Origin: Holophagaceae bacterium | Lineage (GTDB): Bacteria; Acidobacteriota; Holophagae; Holophagales; Holophagaceae | Length of the DNA stretch: 64,000 nucleotides | Direction: 5' to 3' | Assembly (NCBI GenBank): GCA_023257195.1 | Contig: JALRCU010000032.1 | Location: 1 to 64,000, forward strand | Shown here: one piece after another, positions 56,295-64,000 of the stretch | Layout: every line of letters begins with the position of its first letter | Numbering within the stretch: position 1 is the stretch's first letter | Notes under the pieces: generated by a model | The model's input: the letters and a program-made list of their open reading frames with translations, nothing else | Told to the model about the DNA's origin: nothing | Databases searched by the model: none | Position numbers and translations under genes: made by a program

Positions 56295-57545
56295 TTGGCC
56301 ATCTTCGATACAAAACGAAAGAAAATAACGATCACTAGCGTTACCCTTCTCATCCTCTTAATTCTTGGCTATTTCTTGTCAGGGCCAAAAGATGACTCAC
56401 AAAATTATTCTTGGGACCTTGTCAGTCAAGGTGAGGTCAGAGAGACGATCACTGCCTCTGGGCAGGTACGTGCTCAGAGGCAAAGTAATATTGGGACTAG
56501 TACTGCTGGTGAAATTAAAGAGATACACGTCAAAGATGGTCAGTTTGTTCAAGCAGGGGATCTACTGTTGACGATCGATAACGTACGAGTTTCAGCCCAA
56601 CTAGAAGCCATACGAAAAGACGCACAGCGCCTCAAAAATCAGTCTGAGCGTACCGGAGAACTCTTCAGAAAGACTGAAATACTCTACCGCCAGGGCTTAG
56701 TGTCTGAAGAGGATTACCGAAATCAAAAGAATAACGCTGAGGCGACCTCTCTTTCCTATCAAGCTGCCCTCAAAAATATTGAATCCGCTCAAGATACCGT
56801 TAATAAAGCGATTCTGAGGGCTCCTTTTTCAGGTCGCATTACAGGATTGAAGGCTGAAAAGGGAGATACCGCCATTCCCGGAATGTCCAATATTGCCGGT
56901 GCCCTACTCATGGTCATTTCGGACATGTCGCATATGCAAGCTGAAATTATGGTGAATGAAAATGAAGTGGTCCGCATAAAAGTTAACCAAACGGCACAAG
57001 TGACGATTGAATCTCTTCCTGGGGTTGTTTTTCAGGGAACCGTCGAAGAAGTGGCTACCGGAAGTGAAGTAAATTTAACCCAAGGCAACCTCTATAAAGT
57101 CAAAATTGGCCTCAAAGGAAGCCCAGAACAACTGAATCAACTTCGTCCGGGTATGAGCACTCGAGCCACTATTTTGACTGCGGCTTCACCCAATGCCATT
57201 CGCGTCCCCCTGCAAGCGGTTCAAGAACGATTTGGTACCCCCGAAGAAGCCCAGAAAATGGGATTTCTTGCTCCCGCACCAAAATCGGTGGTGATGGTCT
57301 ATCGGGATGGCAGGACTTATGAAACACCGATCGTTACGGGGATTTTTAGTACTAAGTTTTATGAGGTCAAATCGGGTCTTACTTTAGGAGATAAAGTCAT
57401 CACTGGCCCATCCAAAAAACTAAAAGAATTGAAAGATGGCTCAAAGGCGACCCTGAGACGTAAGTCAGATTCACAAATAGCGGAGTCCATGAATAAGAAA
57501 GGCGTCCAAGAGGGCCCAGGCTTCCAGATTAAAATAGGTAACTAA
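56295..57545 (+). CDS. HlyD/MacA-type membrane-fusion (efflux adaptor) protein
   Basis: I start at TTG 56295, which has AGGAG 5-7 nt upstream (416 residues). The longer frame from 56241 overlaps the Yip1 gene. A membrane anchor (about 14-30) is followed by a biotinyl-lipoyl domain split by a coiled-coil hairpin (about 90-175, KNQSERTGELFRKTE), then a beta-barrel domain and a C-terminal MacA-like region. It would bridge an inner-membrane transporter to an outer-membrane channel. The permease follows immediately. Confidence 0.9.
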   Translation: MAIFDTKRKKITITSVTLLILLILGYFLSGPKDDSQNYSWDLVSQGEVRETITASGQVRAQRQSNIGTSTAGEIKEIHVKDGQFVQAGDLLLTIDNVRVSAQLEAIRKDAQRLKNQSERTGELFRKTEILYRQGLVSEEDYRNQKNNAEATSLSYQAALKNIESAQDTVNKAILRAPFSGRITGLKAEKGDTAIPGMSNIAGALLMVISDMSHMQAEIMVNENEVVRIKVNQTAQVTIESLPGVVFQGTVEEVATGSEVNLTQGNLYKVKIGLKGSPEQLNQLRPGMSTRATILTAASPNAIRVPLQAVQERFGTPEEAQKMGFLAPAPKSVVMVYRDGRTYETPIVTGIFSTKFYEVKSGLTLGDKVITGPSKKLKELKDGSKATLRRKSDSQIAESMNKKGVQEGPGFQIKIGN

Positions 57546-58769
57546 ATGAATATTAAAGAACCTCTTGACGCAGCAATTCGATCCCTCAGAGCCAATAAGC
57601 TTCGTTCGACTTTAACCGCTTTGGGCATCATTATTGGCGTGGCCGCTGTCATTGTGGTGATTAGTCTCATTCAAGGGCTCGAAAAAAGTGTTCTAAAACA
57701 AGTTGAATCTGCGGGGAGCCAAACCCTATTTGTTCGAACTCGCTTTAGAAACGAAACCCCTCCAGAAGAATGGAATCGTATACGAAATCGAGATCTAACA
57801 CTTGACCACATGAGAGCACTTAAAGAAGATCTTCCAATTGTGACTCAAGTAACCCCTCTTTTTTTTACAGGAGCACAAGTTCGGTGGTCTGGTAAATCTG
57901 CGACGACACAAATCTTAATGACCGACGATACTTACCTAGACCTCAATGGTCTCAACTTGATTTCAGGTAGAAATTTTGTACCTGCGGATATTCGACTTGG
58001 CACCAAAGTGTGTATCTTAGGCTCCTCGGTTATCACCAAACTTAATATTAAAGGCAATCCGATTGGTCAAATTATTTCAACGGATACCCTTAGCTTGGAA
58101 GTGATTGGTGTTCGCGAAACTCAGGGAAGTAGCCTCGGTAATGACCCCGATGATCAAATTTTGATTCCCCTCAGCACGGGCCTTCCGATTCTTCCAGAGA
58201 CATCTCGGAGACAACTGTTCTTTCAAGCTAAAATTGATCCATCATTCAATGCGGATGACGGTGCTGAGTTAGTTGAAGAGAGCTTACGAAGGATCAAGGG
58301 AATTAAATCTGGAGAGCCCAACAGTTTTAGAGTCTTTAGCTCAAAACAGATCACTGCCTTAGTTGGAAACATTACCGCTATTATTACAAGCGTTGCAGGT
58401 GGCATGGTTTCAATTGCCCTCTTGGTAGGCGGAATTGGCATCATGAATATCATGCTAGTCTCCGTAACTGAGCGAACCCGCGAAATTGGTGTCCGTAAAG
58501 CCGTAGGAGCTAAACGTAAAGACATATTGACTCAATTCCTGATTGAAGCTTCGTTCCTCTGTGTACTAGGGGGTGCCGTAGGGATTCTATTGGGATATAT
58601 TTTAGGTGCGGGTGTCGGAATCTTGTTGCTTGGCGAAATGGGAGGTATTCCCCTGTGGTCCGTCATCAGTGCCTTTCTTGTACCAGCCGGTATTGGGCTT
58701 ATTTTTGGAATGTACCCCGCCAATAAAGCCAGTAAGATGGACCCGATTGAAGCACTTCGTTATGAATAG
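57546..58769 (+). CDS. MacB/FtsX-type ABC transporter permease
   Basis: The 407-residue protein begins with a membrane helix (AIRSLRANKLRSTLTALGII), then a large MacB_PCD periplasmic domain (about 50-280), and ends with three helices of the FtsX fold (GIGIMNIMLVSVTERTREIGVRKAVGA). This is the permease half of a MacAB-type exporter. No ATP-binding subunit is in the window, although the order MacA-ATPase-permease is common. It follows the adaptor with no gap, one base after its stop. The substrate is unknown. Confidence 0.92.
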   Translation: MNIKEPLDAAIRSLRANKLRSTLTALGIIIGVAAVIVVISLIQGLEKSVLKQVESAGSQTLFVRTRFRNETPPEEWNRIRNRDLTLDHMRALKEDLPIVTQVTPLFFTGAQVRWSGKSATTQILMTDDTYLDLNGLNLISGRNFVPADIRLGTKVCILGSSVITKLNIKGNPIGQIISTDTLSLEVIGVRETQGSSLGNDPDDQILIPLSTGLPILPETSRRQLFFQAKIDPSFNADDGAELVEESLRRIKGIKSGEPNSFRVFSSKQITALVGNITAIITSVAGGMVSIALLVGGIGIMNIMLVSVTERTREIGVRKAVGAKRKDILTQFLIEASFLCVLGGAVGILLGYILGAGVGILLLGEMGGIPLWSVISAFLVPAGIGLIFGMYPANKASKMDPIEALRYE

Positions 58770-58802
58770 AGCTCTAGTTACACTAGGCTAAAAGGACGTT
58801 TC

Positions 58803-60161
58803 ATGACAAAGGTCATTCGGATCGCAAACGGCCAAGGCTTTTGGGGAGATAGTATCGATGCTCCCGTTCACTTGGTCGAATACGGAAAAATTGATTACCT
58901 CACCCTTGATTATTTAGCCGAAGTCACCCTAAGCATTATGCACAAACAAAAGCGTAAAGACCCGAATTTGGGCTACGCCACAGATTTCATCGCTTTAATG
59001 ACTCGTATTCTCCCGGACCTCAAGAAAAAAGGAATCCGAGTAATTGCAAATGCAGGGGGAGTAAATCCCAAGGCTTGCCGAGAGGCGCTTCTCAAGGTGG
59101 CTAAGGATTTGGGTATCGCGGGCCTTAAAGTGGCAACCGTGACGGGAGACGATATTTTAGACCGGCTTCAAGAGTTTAAAGCCCAAGGACTTCAACTAAA
59201 AAATATGGATTCTGCCAAAAGTCTTTTTTCGGAATCATTGGAAATGATTGCAGCCAATGTCTACTTGCCCACGCAGGCGATGGTCGACGCACTAGACCTT
59301 GGAGCCGATGTGGTGCTCACTGGTCGGTGTACGGATCCAGGTCTCACCCTCGCCGCTCTCATTCACGAGTTTAAATGGTCCAACCAAGATTGGGATCGCC
59401 TAGCAGCTGGTACTGTTGCGGGTCATATTCTAGAATGTGGTGCCCAGGCCACTGGAGGCAACTTTTCAAAATGGTGGGAGGTGCCGGACTTATGGAAAGT
59501 AGGCTATCCCATTGCTGAAGTATCCGAAGATGGTTCTTTCGTCGTCACCAAGCCAGAGGGGAGTGGCGGACTTGTCACAATTGAGACCATAAGCGAACAA
59601 CTAGTCTATGAAATGGGTGATCCTCATCAATATATAACGCCAGACTGCGTTGCTGATTTCACTTCAATTCAATTGACTGAAATAGGTCCGCAACGAATTA
59701 GCGTCACGGGAGTTAAAGGATATCCAAAGACGCCTTTTTTAAAGGTCAGTGGAGCTTATCACAAGGGGTTTAAAGCCACGGGCCAATTAACGATCTCCGG
59801 ACCTCGTGCATTAGATAAAGCGAAACTATGTACTGAAATCGTATGGAAACGCTTAGACCGAGCCGGTATCCAATTTGAGCACCGTGACGTGGAGTATTTG
59901 GGTGCCTCAACCGTTCATGCGGGTATTGCAGCGATCCCCCTGGAGCCCTCCGAAATAGTTTTGCGACTAAGCGTAAAAGATCGGGATAAGAGGAAAGTAG
60001 AGCGTTTTGGTCGGGAATGTGCGCCACTCATCACGGCGGGACCTCCGGGCGTCACAGGTTTTGCAGGCGGACGTCCTAAGCCTGAGGAAATTGTCGCCTA
60101 TTGGCCCGCCCTCATTCCTCGAGAACTCATCCATTGGGATGTCTCGATGGAATCTATCTAA
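58803..60161 (+). CDS. Acyclic terpene utilization AtuA-like (DUF1446) protein
   Basis: The 452-residue protein opens MTKVIRIANGQGFWGDS and contains LTLDYLAEVTLSIM, ANAGGVNPKACREAL, DVVLTGRCTDPGLTLA and PHQYITPDCVADFTS, the DUF1446 signatures. AtuA is in citronellol/geraniol degradation, but DUF1446 proteins occur widely and most lack a known substrate. AAGGA lies 6 nt upstream of ATG 58803. The gene ends directly against the DUF805 gene on the other strand, with no gap. Confidence 0.9.
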   Translation: MTKVIRIANGQGFWGDSIDAPVHLVEYGKIDYLTLDYLAEVTLSIMHKQKRKDPNLGYATDFIALMTRILPDLKKKGIRVIANAGGVNPKACREALLKVAKDLGIAGLKVATVTGDDILDRLQEFKAQGLQLKNMDSAKSLFSESLEMIAANVYLPTQAMVDALDLGADVVLTGRCTDPGLTLAALIHEFKWSNQDWDRLAAGTVAGHILECGAQATGGNFSKWWEVPDLWKVGYPIAEVSEDGSFVVTKPEGSGGLVTIETISEQLVYEMGDPHQYITPDCVADFTSIQLTEIGPQRISVTGVKGYPKTPFLKVSGAYHKGFKATGQLTISGPRALDKAKLCTEIVWKRLDRAGIQFEHRDVEYLGASTVHAGIAAIPLEPSEIVLRLSVKDRDKRKVERFGRECAPLITAGPPGVTGFAGGRPKPEEIVAYWPALIPRELIHWDVSMESI

Positions 60162-60476
60162 CTAAGATAGAGGGGCAGTACCAAATCGATTTTCTCCGAT
60201 CATTCCTTTTTGACACAAAATATAAATATTATAAACGGGAACTAAGATCAACCATCCTGACTTATTCACATCATGTATTCGACGAACGGCGCCGGAGAGG
60301 GTTGGTAGAAATACAGCAATTGTCCACAAAGACTCGAGGGAACTCGACAAAGTCTCAAGCGCAGCTTTGACTATAACGATAAATAGAATCCACCACCAGA
60401 AAGAACTGCGGCTTTGGCGACCATCAAATTCAGCGTAGTTGTTGAATCCGTGACTGATTGACTCTTCAAACTTCAT
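60162..60476 (-). CDS. DUF805-family small membrane protein
   Basis: The 104-residue protein has YAEFDGRQSRSSFWWWILF at the start, two or three membrane helices (about 28-43, 48-62 and 78-92), and VRRIHDVNKSGWLILVPVYN, all defining marks of DUF805. The family function is unknown. The stop codon touches the stop of the AtuA-like gene (60161/60162). It lies 20 bp after mqnD. Confidence 0.92.
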   Translation of the reverse strand: MKFEESISHGFNNYAEFDGRQSRSSFWWWILFIVIVKAALETLSSSLESLWTIAVFLPTLSGAVRRIHDVNKSGWLILVPVYNIYILCQKGMIGENRFGTAPLS

Positions 60477-60496
60477 ATAAGTCTCATAAGACTAAT

Positions 60497-61330
60497 CTAT
60501 CCTTGGATCCAATGCGGTTCAAGATCAAGAAGATGATTGATCGCCAGACGGCCCCGAACTCCGGGGTCAACGGTGAAATCATTGACCCAAGCAGTCACGT
60601 ATCGACTCACCATCTCTCGATCCATGCCTCGACCAAAACTTTGAGCATAGTCCACACTTTCCCAATGTCGCTCACGAGCCATGATGACACTTTTTTTCAT
60701 ACATCGGGCGAAGGTACGCTTGATGTCGTGTGGTAAGGCGTGTCGGATGGCATTACCCCCCATGGGAAGCGGGAGATTGAACTGCTCTTTCCACCATTGG
60801 CCCAAATCGACTACCAAAAAGAGTCCTTTCTCTTGGTACAGGAGTTGGCTTTCGTGGATCAGTAGACCAACTTGAATCTCCCCGCACTCGAGGGCAGGAA
60901 GGATCTGATCAAAAGCCATCACTCTTACTTTTAGGTGAGGGTGATACTTTTGCATGGACAAATAGGCACTGGTATAGGTGCCGGGAATCGCAATGGTATG
61001 GGTACTCAACTCCGCTCGAGTGAGAGGGATTCGACTAACAATTAAGGGTCCGGTACCCTCTTGAATACTCGAACCGGCCGACAAGAGATCATACCGATGA
61101 CGGATATGAGGATACACCCCAAAACTAATCGCACTAACGTCATAACGCTCTTCAAAACTTTGTTGGTTTAATTTTTCGATATCAAGACGAACAAAATCAA
61201 AAGTGAAAGCTTGCCGATCGATATCGTCATCCAGCCAGCCTAAGGCTAGCGGGGCCATCATAAAGGCATCATCAGAGTCAGGGGAATGAGCAATTACCAG
61301 ATGAGTAGACACTTTAATATCCCAACCCAT
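60497..61330 (-). CDS. mqnD: 1,4-dihydroxy-6-naphthoate synthase (futalosine menaquinone pathway)
   Basis: I give ATG 61330 as start (277 residues); GTG 61312 right after the flavin-reductase stop is an equally good alternative. VIAHSPDSDDAFMMAPLALG is the family signature; DVSAISFGVYPHIRHRYDLL, GAGSS-like DLLSAGSSIQ and PLPMGGNAIRHALP follow. The protein resembles periplasmic binding proteins but acts in the cytoplasm, converting cyclic dehypoxanthine futalosine to 1,4-dihydroxy-6-naphthoate. It implies menaquinone by the futalosine route. No other mqn gene is visible. Confidence 0.92.
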   Translation of the reverse strand: MGWDIKVSTHLVIAHSPDSDDAFMMAPLALGWLDDDIDRQAFTFDFVRLDIEKLNQQSFEERYDVSAISFGVYPHIRHRYDLLSAGSSIQEGTGPLIVSRIPLTRAELSTHTIAIPGTYTSAYLSMQKYHPHLKVRVMAFDQILPALECGEIQVGLLIHESQLLYQEKGLFLVVDLGQWWKEQFNLPLPMGGNAIRHALPHDIKRTFARCMKKSVIMARERHWESVDYAQSFGRGMDREMVSRYVTAWVNDFTVDPGVRGRLAINHLLDLEPHWIQG

Positions 61331-61805
61331 CTTTTCGGATATGCGTATAGGGCTTTTCATTTTCGGTTCCCTGAAAAAGGCCCTCTATGACCTCTCCAAT
61401 GAAAAGCTGGTGATCTCCCCCTACATCGATTTTTTTAATGAACTTCAATAAAAGCCAAGCATAGCCGTTAGCTAACAGAGGGGTAGAGTATTGACTTAGT
61501 AATGCCGAGGGATCGTCAGCCCAAGGATCTATCCCAGGCTCAAAACCCTTACCATATTTTTTTAGACTTATAAAATCTCCTTCGCGAAGTAAATTAAGAC
61601 CAATCAGACCACTTTCTTCGATCAGTGATTCAATGGGGCGACCGGATTTGATCGAGAGTGCCACTAGGGGAGGGTTAAAACTGACTTGTTGATACCACGA
61701 GGCAAGGAAGGCGGTTCGACCCTGAGCGGCCGCCGAGGTAGCAATAGCCAGTCCGCTAGGAATTTTACCAAGGGCAGCAGCCAGAGGAGAAATAGAGGAA
61801 GTCAT
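61314..61805 (-). CDS. Flavin reductase-like FMN-binding protein
   Basis: The 163-residue protein has LGKIPSGLAIATS, ASWYQQVSFNPPLVALSIK and GLIGLNLLREGD, the DIM6/NTAB-type flavin reductase fold that binds FMN. It may supply reduced flavin, but its partner is unknown. ATG 61805 has GAGGTG 6 nt upstream. The stop lies within the possible mqnD start region, so the two are probably coupled. Confidence 0.9.
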   Translation of the reverse strand: MTSSISPLAAALGKIPSGLAIATSAAAQGRTAFLASWYQQVSFNPPLVALSIKSGRPIESLIEESGLIGLNLLREGDFISLKKYGKGFEPGIDPWADDPSALLSQYSTPLLANGYAWLLLKFIKKIDVGGDHQLFIGEVIEGLFQGTENEKPYTHIRKDGLGY

Positions 61806-61821
61806 CGTAGCACCTCACAAT

Positions 61822-62586
61822 TCAAGAAGTCATAGAAGCTAATTTTAATAACTGAACAGCTTGAGATAAAATAAAAATCCCCAAGCCCGTCACCAATATT
61901 CCACTTATACGAAGTAGCCGATGTTTCCATCGTTTGGATATCTGAGTCGAGATAAATCCTAAGGCAAAAAGAAGGGGAAGATTACCGAGGCCAAAAGATC
62001 CCATCCCCAAGGCTCCCATCTGCCAAGAGCCCATTTCGAGGCTCTTGAGTAACATCATATAGACTAAGCCACACGGAATGAGTCCCCAAATCATGCCCAC
62101 CCCGTAGGGAAAATTAGCCCATTTAATACTACGTCCTAAAAAACGCTGAAGTCGATCGGGTAGTTGAAATTCCATGAGGGCGTCTGCTCGACGGCCTAGG
62201 GTTAAAAAAATCCCCAAAGTTGTCATCGCAAAACCGATGGCTAGTTTGAGCCACAGTTGCCAGGGCCAGGCTTCCATGGATAGTAATACTTGTCCTTCCA
62301 CCTTGCAGCAATCCGCCATTTCTTGGACACTTTGAATACGAGAAAAGGAACCCAGGCCACCAATCACAGCACCAAGAATCATATATGTCGTTACTCGGCC
62401 TAGTTGGAAAAAAAGATGCTGTTTCCATTGGGGTCTTTTCGTTTCTGTTTGAGCCACACCAAAGCTAAGGACGATCGGACCACACATCCCGGCACAATGC
62501 CCAACGGAACCCAAGAGACCAGCCATCCACATCACTAAAACCAAGGGAATAGCGTGTGGAATATTAAGCCAATTATCCAGGGTCAT
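61822..62586 (-). CDS. SafE/CcdA-like (TauE family, DsbD_2) membrane protein
   Basis: I choose ATG 62586, with GAAGG 7 nt upstream (254 residues). The longer frame to 62691 adds a basic tail that covers the gap. There are six predicted membrane helices, with VGHCAGMCGPIVLSF (Cys pair in helix 1-2) and WGLIPCGLVYMML in the middle, typical of the sulfite-exporter/DsbD_2 group that often accompanies cbb3 oxidase assembly and metal or thiol transport. No cco gene is nearby. It diverges from pckG. Confidence 0.85.
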   Translation of the reverse strand: MTLDNWLNIPHAIPLVLVMWMAGLLGSVGHCAGMCGPIVLSFGVAQTETKRPQWKQHLFFQLGRVTTYMILGAVIGGLGSFSRIQSVQEMADCCKVEGQVLLSMEAWPWQLWLKLAIGFAMTTLGIFLTLGRRADALMEFQLPDRLQRFLGRSIKWANFPYGVGMIWGLIPCGLVYMMLLKSLEMGSWQMGALGMGSFGLGNLPLLFALGFISTQISKRWKHRLLRISGILVTGLGIFILSQAVQLLKLASMTS

Positions 62587-62740
62587 CAGGGAACCTTCAC
62601 TCCTTATAATGATTTCATAGATTAGGGCCTTATATAGAACAAATCCCTTGTCTAGCATTCTTAAAATCTTCATGCGATTCCTTGATTGCAAAATGATAAA
62701 GTAAGAATTGTAACTATCGCTGCCTTAAGGAATTCCTAAA

Positions 62741-64000
62741 ATGAACCTTCAAACGCCCGACTACGTCAAAAACTCAAAACTGACCAAGTGGATCGAAGAA
62801 GTTGCTATGCTTTGCGAGCCTGATTCTATTTATTGGTGCGATGGATCCCAAGAAGAATACGACCACCTTTGCGAGCAGATGGTTCAAAGTCGAACTTTTC
62901 GACGTCTAAACCCATCCAAACGACCCAATTCTTTTTTAGCCCTCTCTGATCCTGGGGATGTTGCTCGAGTCGAGGACCGCACATTTGTCTGCTCAAAAGA
63001 TCCAATGGATGCAGGTCCTAATAATAATTGGAAAGATCCTGCGGAAATGAAGGACATCCTCACGGGACTTTTCAAGGGTTGTATGCGTGGGCGAAAAATG
63101 TACGTTGTTCCATTTAGTATGGGTCCCCTGGGAAGTCCTATTGCGCAAATTGGTGTAGAACTAACTGACTCTCCTTATGTAGTTGTAAATATGAAAATCA
63201 TGACTCGTATGGGTAAAGCTGTTTTCGATATTCTCAAAGATGGTGACTTTGTTCCGGCTCTTCACAGTGTCGGTGCCCCATTGAATCCTGGCCAAGCAGA
63301 TGTCCCGTGGCCGTGCAACCCTGATAACAAATACATCTGTCACTTCCCTGAAACCAGGGAAATTTGGAGTTTTGGTTCCGGCTATGGCGGGAATGCCTTG
63401 CTCGGAAAAAAATGCTTTGCCCTTCGTATTGCCAGCACGATGGCTAAAGCTGAAGGTTGGCACGCTGAACATATGTTGATTTTAGGTCTCGAATCTCCAA
63501 CTCATAGAAAGACTTATGTTGCCGCTGCCTTCCCGAGTGCTTGTGGAAAAACGAATTTTGCCATGATGCAAACTCCTGAACTATTTAAAGGATATAAAGT
63601 TACGACAGTTGGGGATGATATTGCATGGCTCAAGATTGATAAAGAAGGAAAAATTCGTGCCATCAATCCTGAAGCTGGTTTTTTTGGCGTAGCCCCTAAT
63701 ACGGCTATGAAAACAAATCCTCATGCTATGTATACGATCACAAAAAACTCCATCTTCACTAACGTGGCCCTTACTCACGACGGAGATGTATGGTGGGAAG
63801 GCATGACCGATCAGGTTCCCGAAGGCCTCACCGATTGGACGGGGAAACCCTTTGATCCTAAGTCCGGTAAACCTGCCGCCCATCCCAATGCACGATTTAC
63901 CACGCCCGCGAGTCAATGTCCCTGTATTGACGAAGCCTGGGAAGATCCCGAGGGTGTCCCCATTGATGCATTCATCTTTGGTGGCCGCCGTGCATCATCT
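62741..64000 (+). CDS. pckG: GTP-dependent phosphoenolpyruvate carboxykinase (cut by right edge)
   Basis: The frame from ATG 62741 stays open to the end of the window, giving 420 of about 600 residues. It has the GTP-PEPCK features: SMGPLGSP early, and [14 protein letters not shown] near 258-272, which is the P-loop with its reactive Cys. It converts oxaloacetate and GTP to PEP in gluconeogenesis. AAGGAATT upstream is a weak ribosome site. GTP-type PEPCK fits Acidobacteriota, Chlorobi, Actinobacteria and others. Confidence 0.95.
   Translation, partial: MNLQTPDYVKNSKLTKWIEEVAMLCEPDSIYWCDGSQEEYDHLCEQMVQSRTFRRLNPSKRPNSFLALSDPGDVARVEDRTFVCSKDPMDAGPNNNWKDPAEMKDILTGLFKGCMRGRKMYVVPFSMGPLGSPIAQIGVELTDSPYVVVNMKIMTRMGKAVFDILKDGDFVPALHSVGAPLNPGQADVPWPCNPDNKYICHFPETREIWSFGSGYGGNALLGKKCFALRIASTMAKAEGWHAEHMLILGLESPTHRKTYVAAAFPSACGKTNFAMMQTPELFKGYKVTTVGDDIAWLKIDKEGKIRAINPEAGFFGVAPNTAMKTNPHAMYTITKNSIFTNVALTHDGDVWWEGMTDQVPEGLTDWTGKPFDPKSGKPAAHPNARFTTPASQCPCIDEAWEDPEGVPIDAFIFGGRRASS

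Overview
The window is a gene-dense stretch of about 64 kb from a mid-GC (mid-40s percent by eye), diderm, non-phototrophic bacterium. No mobile element, prophage, CRISPR array or defence island is visible. The gene set suggests an Acidobacteriota-like or related heterotroph, but this is inference without a phylogeny. The clues are an Omp85/BamA-type barrel, a glycosyltransferase family 9 (heptosyltransferase) enzyme, many secreted metallopeptidases, futalosine-pathway menaquinone synthesis (MqnD), GTP-dependent PEP carboxykinase, alpha+beta-fused 2-oxoacid dehydrogenase E1 proteins, a small ribosomal protein S21 and a bacilliredoxin. A short (366-residue) IspG argues against a typical Bacteroidetes genome, although the secreted proteins follow a Bacteroidetes-like signal-peptide rule, with Gln right after the presumed cleavage site.

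Layout. 1-3744 (minus): a SpoIID/LytB-like protein cut by the left edge, a serine-hydrolase fold protein lacking its N-terminus, and a Gfo/Idh/MocA oxidoreductase. 3787-9955 (plus): a small membrane protein, a secreted M14 carboxypeptidase, an active/inactive M16 peptidase pair and an atypical SDR. 9960-12589 (minus): a DUF3445 protein, a secreted M28 peptidase and a SnoaL-like protein. 12695-15039 (plus): lepA, a zinc-ribbon membrane protein and rpsU, ending at a bidirectional terminator shared with a thioredoxin-like gene. 15606-22053: a thioesterase, cysS, GT9, a hexapeptide transferase, rnr and ruvC. 22065-26844: a DUF255 thioredoxin-fold protein, rpsP-rimM and sppA. 27005-30115: bacilliredoxin, the first fused E1 and an Nfu-type Fe-S scaffold. 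30213-36365 (minus): M13 peptidase, mfd and nitroreductase. 36448-39597: an HMA-MauE membrane cassette and the second fused E1. 39727-46650 (plus): valS, a membrane protein, glmS, YceI and a proline-iminopeptidase-like hydrolase. 46704-49884 (minus): tRNA-Val(GAC) and an Omp85 protein. 50003-55401: ispG, yidD, plsC, then crotonase-miaA-purF on the minus strand. 55580-60161 (plus): Yip1, a membrane-fusion protein, an FtsX/MacB-type permease and an AtuA-like protein. 60162-62586 (minus): DUF805, mqnD, flavin reductase and a SafE-like membrane protein. 62741 to the right edge: pckG.

How the genes fit together. The window mixes core translation and repair genes (lepA, rpsU, rpsP-rimM, cysS, valS, miaA, ruvC, mfd, rnr) with a proteolytic envelope (M14, M16 pair, M28, M13, iminopeptidase, SppA) that fits a peptide- and amino-acid-degrading lifestyle. 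The two fused E1 proteins and PEPCK would feed branched-chain or other 2-oxoacids and gluconeogenesis. Iron-sulfur biology recurs (Nfu, IspG, Fe-S type PurF). Three internally consistent promoters (TTGGNN, 17-bp spacer, TANNNT) precede rpsU, rpsP and tRNA-Val. Non-ATG starts (TTG and GTG) backed by Shine-Dalgarno sequences are frequent.

No clearly new multi-gene system stands out. The most testable oddities are the N-truncated serine hydrolase fused in frame to its upstream gene except for one stop codon, the consistent signal-peptide Q rule, two enzyme-fold proteins lacking catalytic residues (SDR Tyr, crotonase Glu), an exporter module without an ATPase, and the HMA-MauE/His-tail membrane pair.
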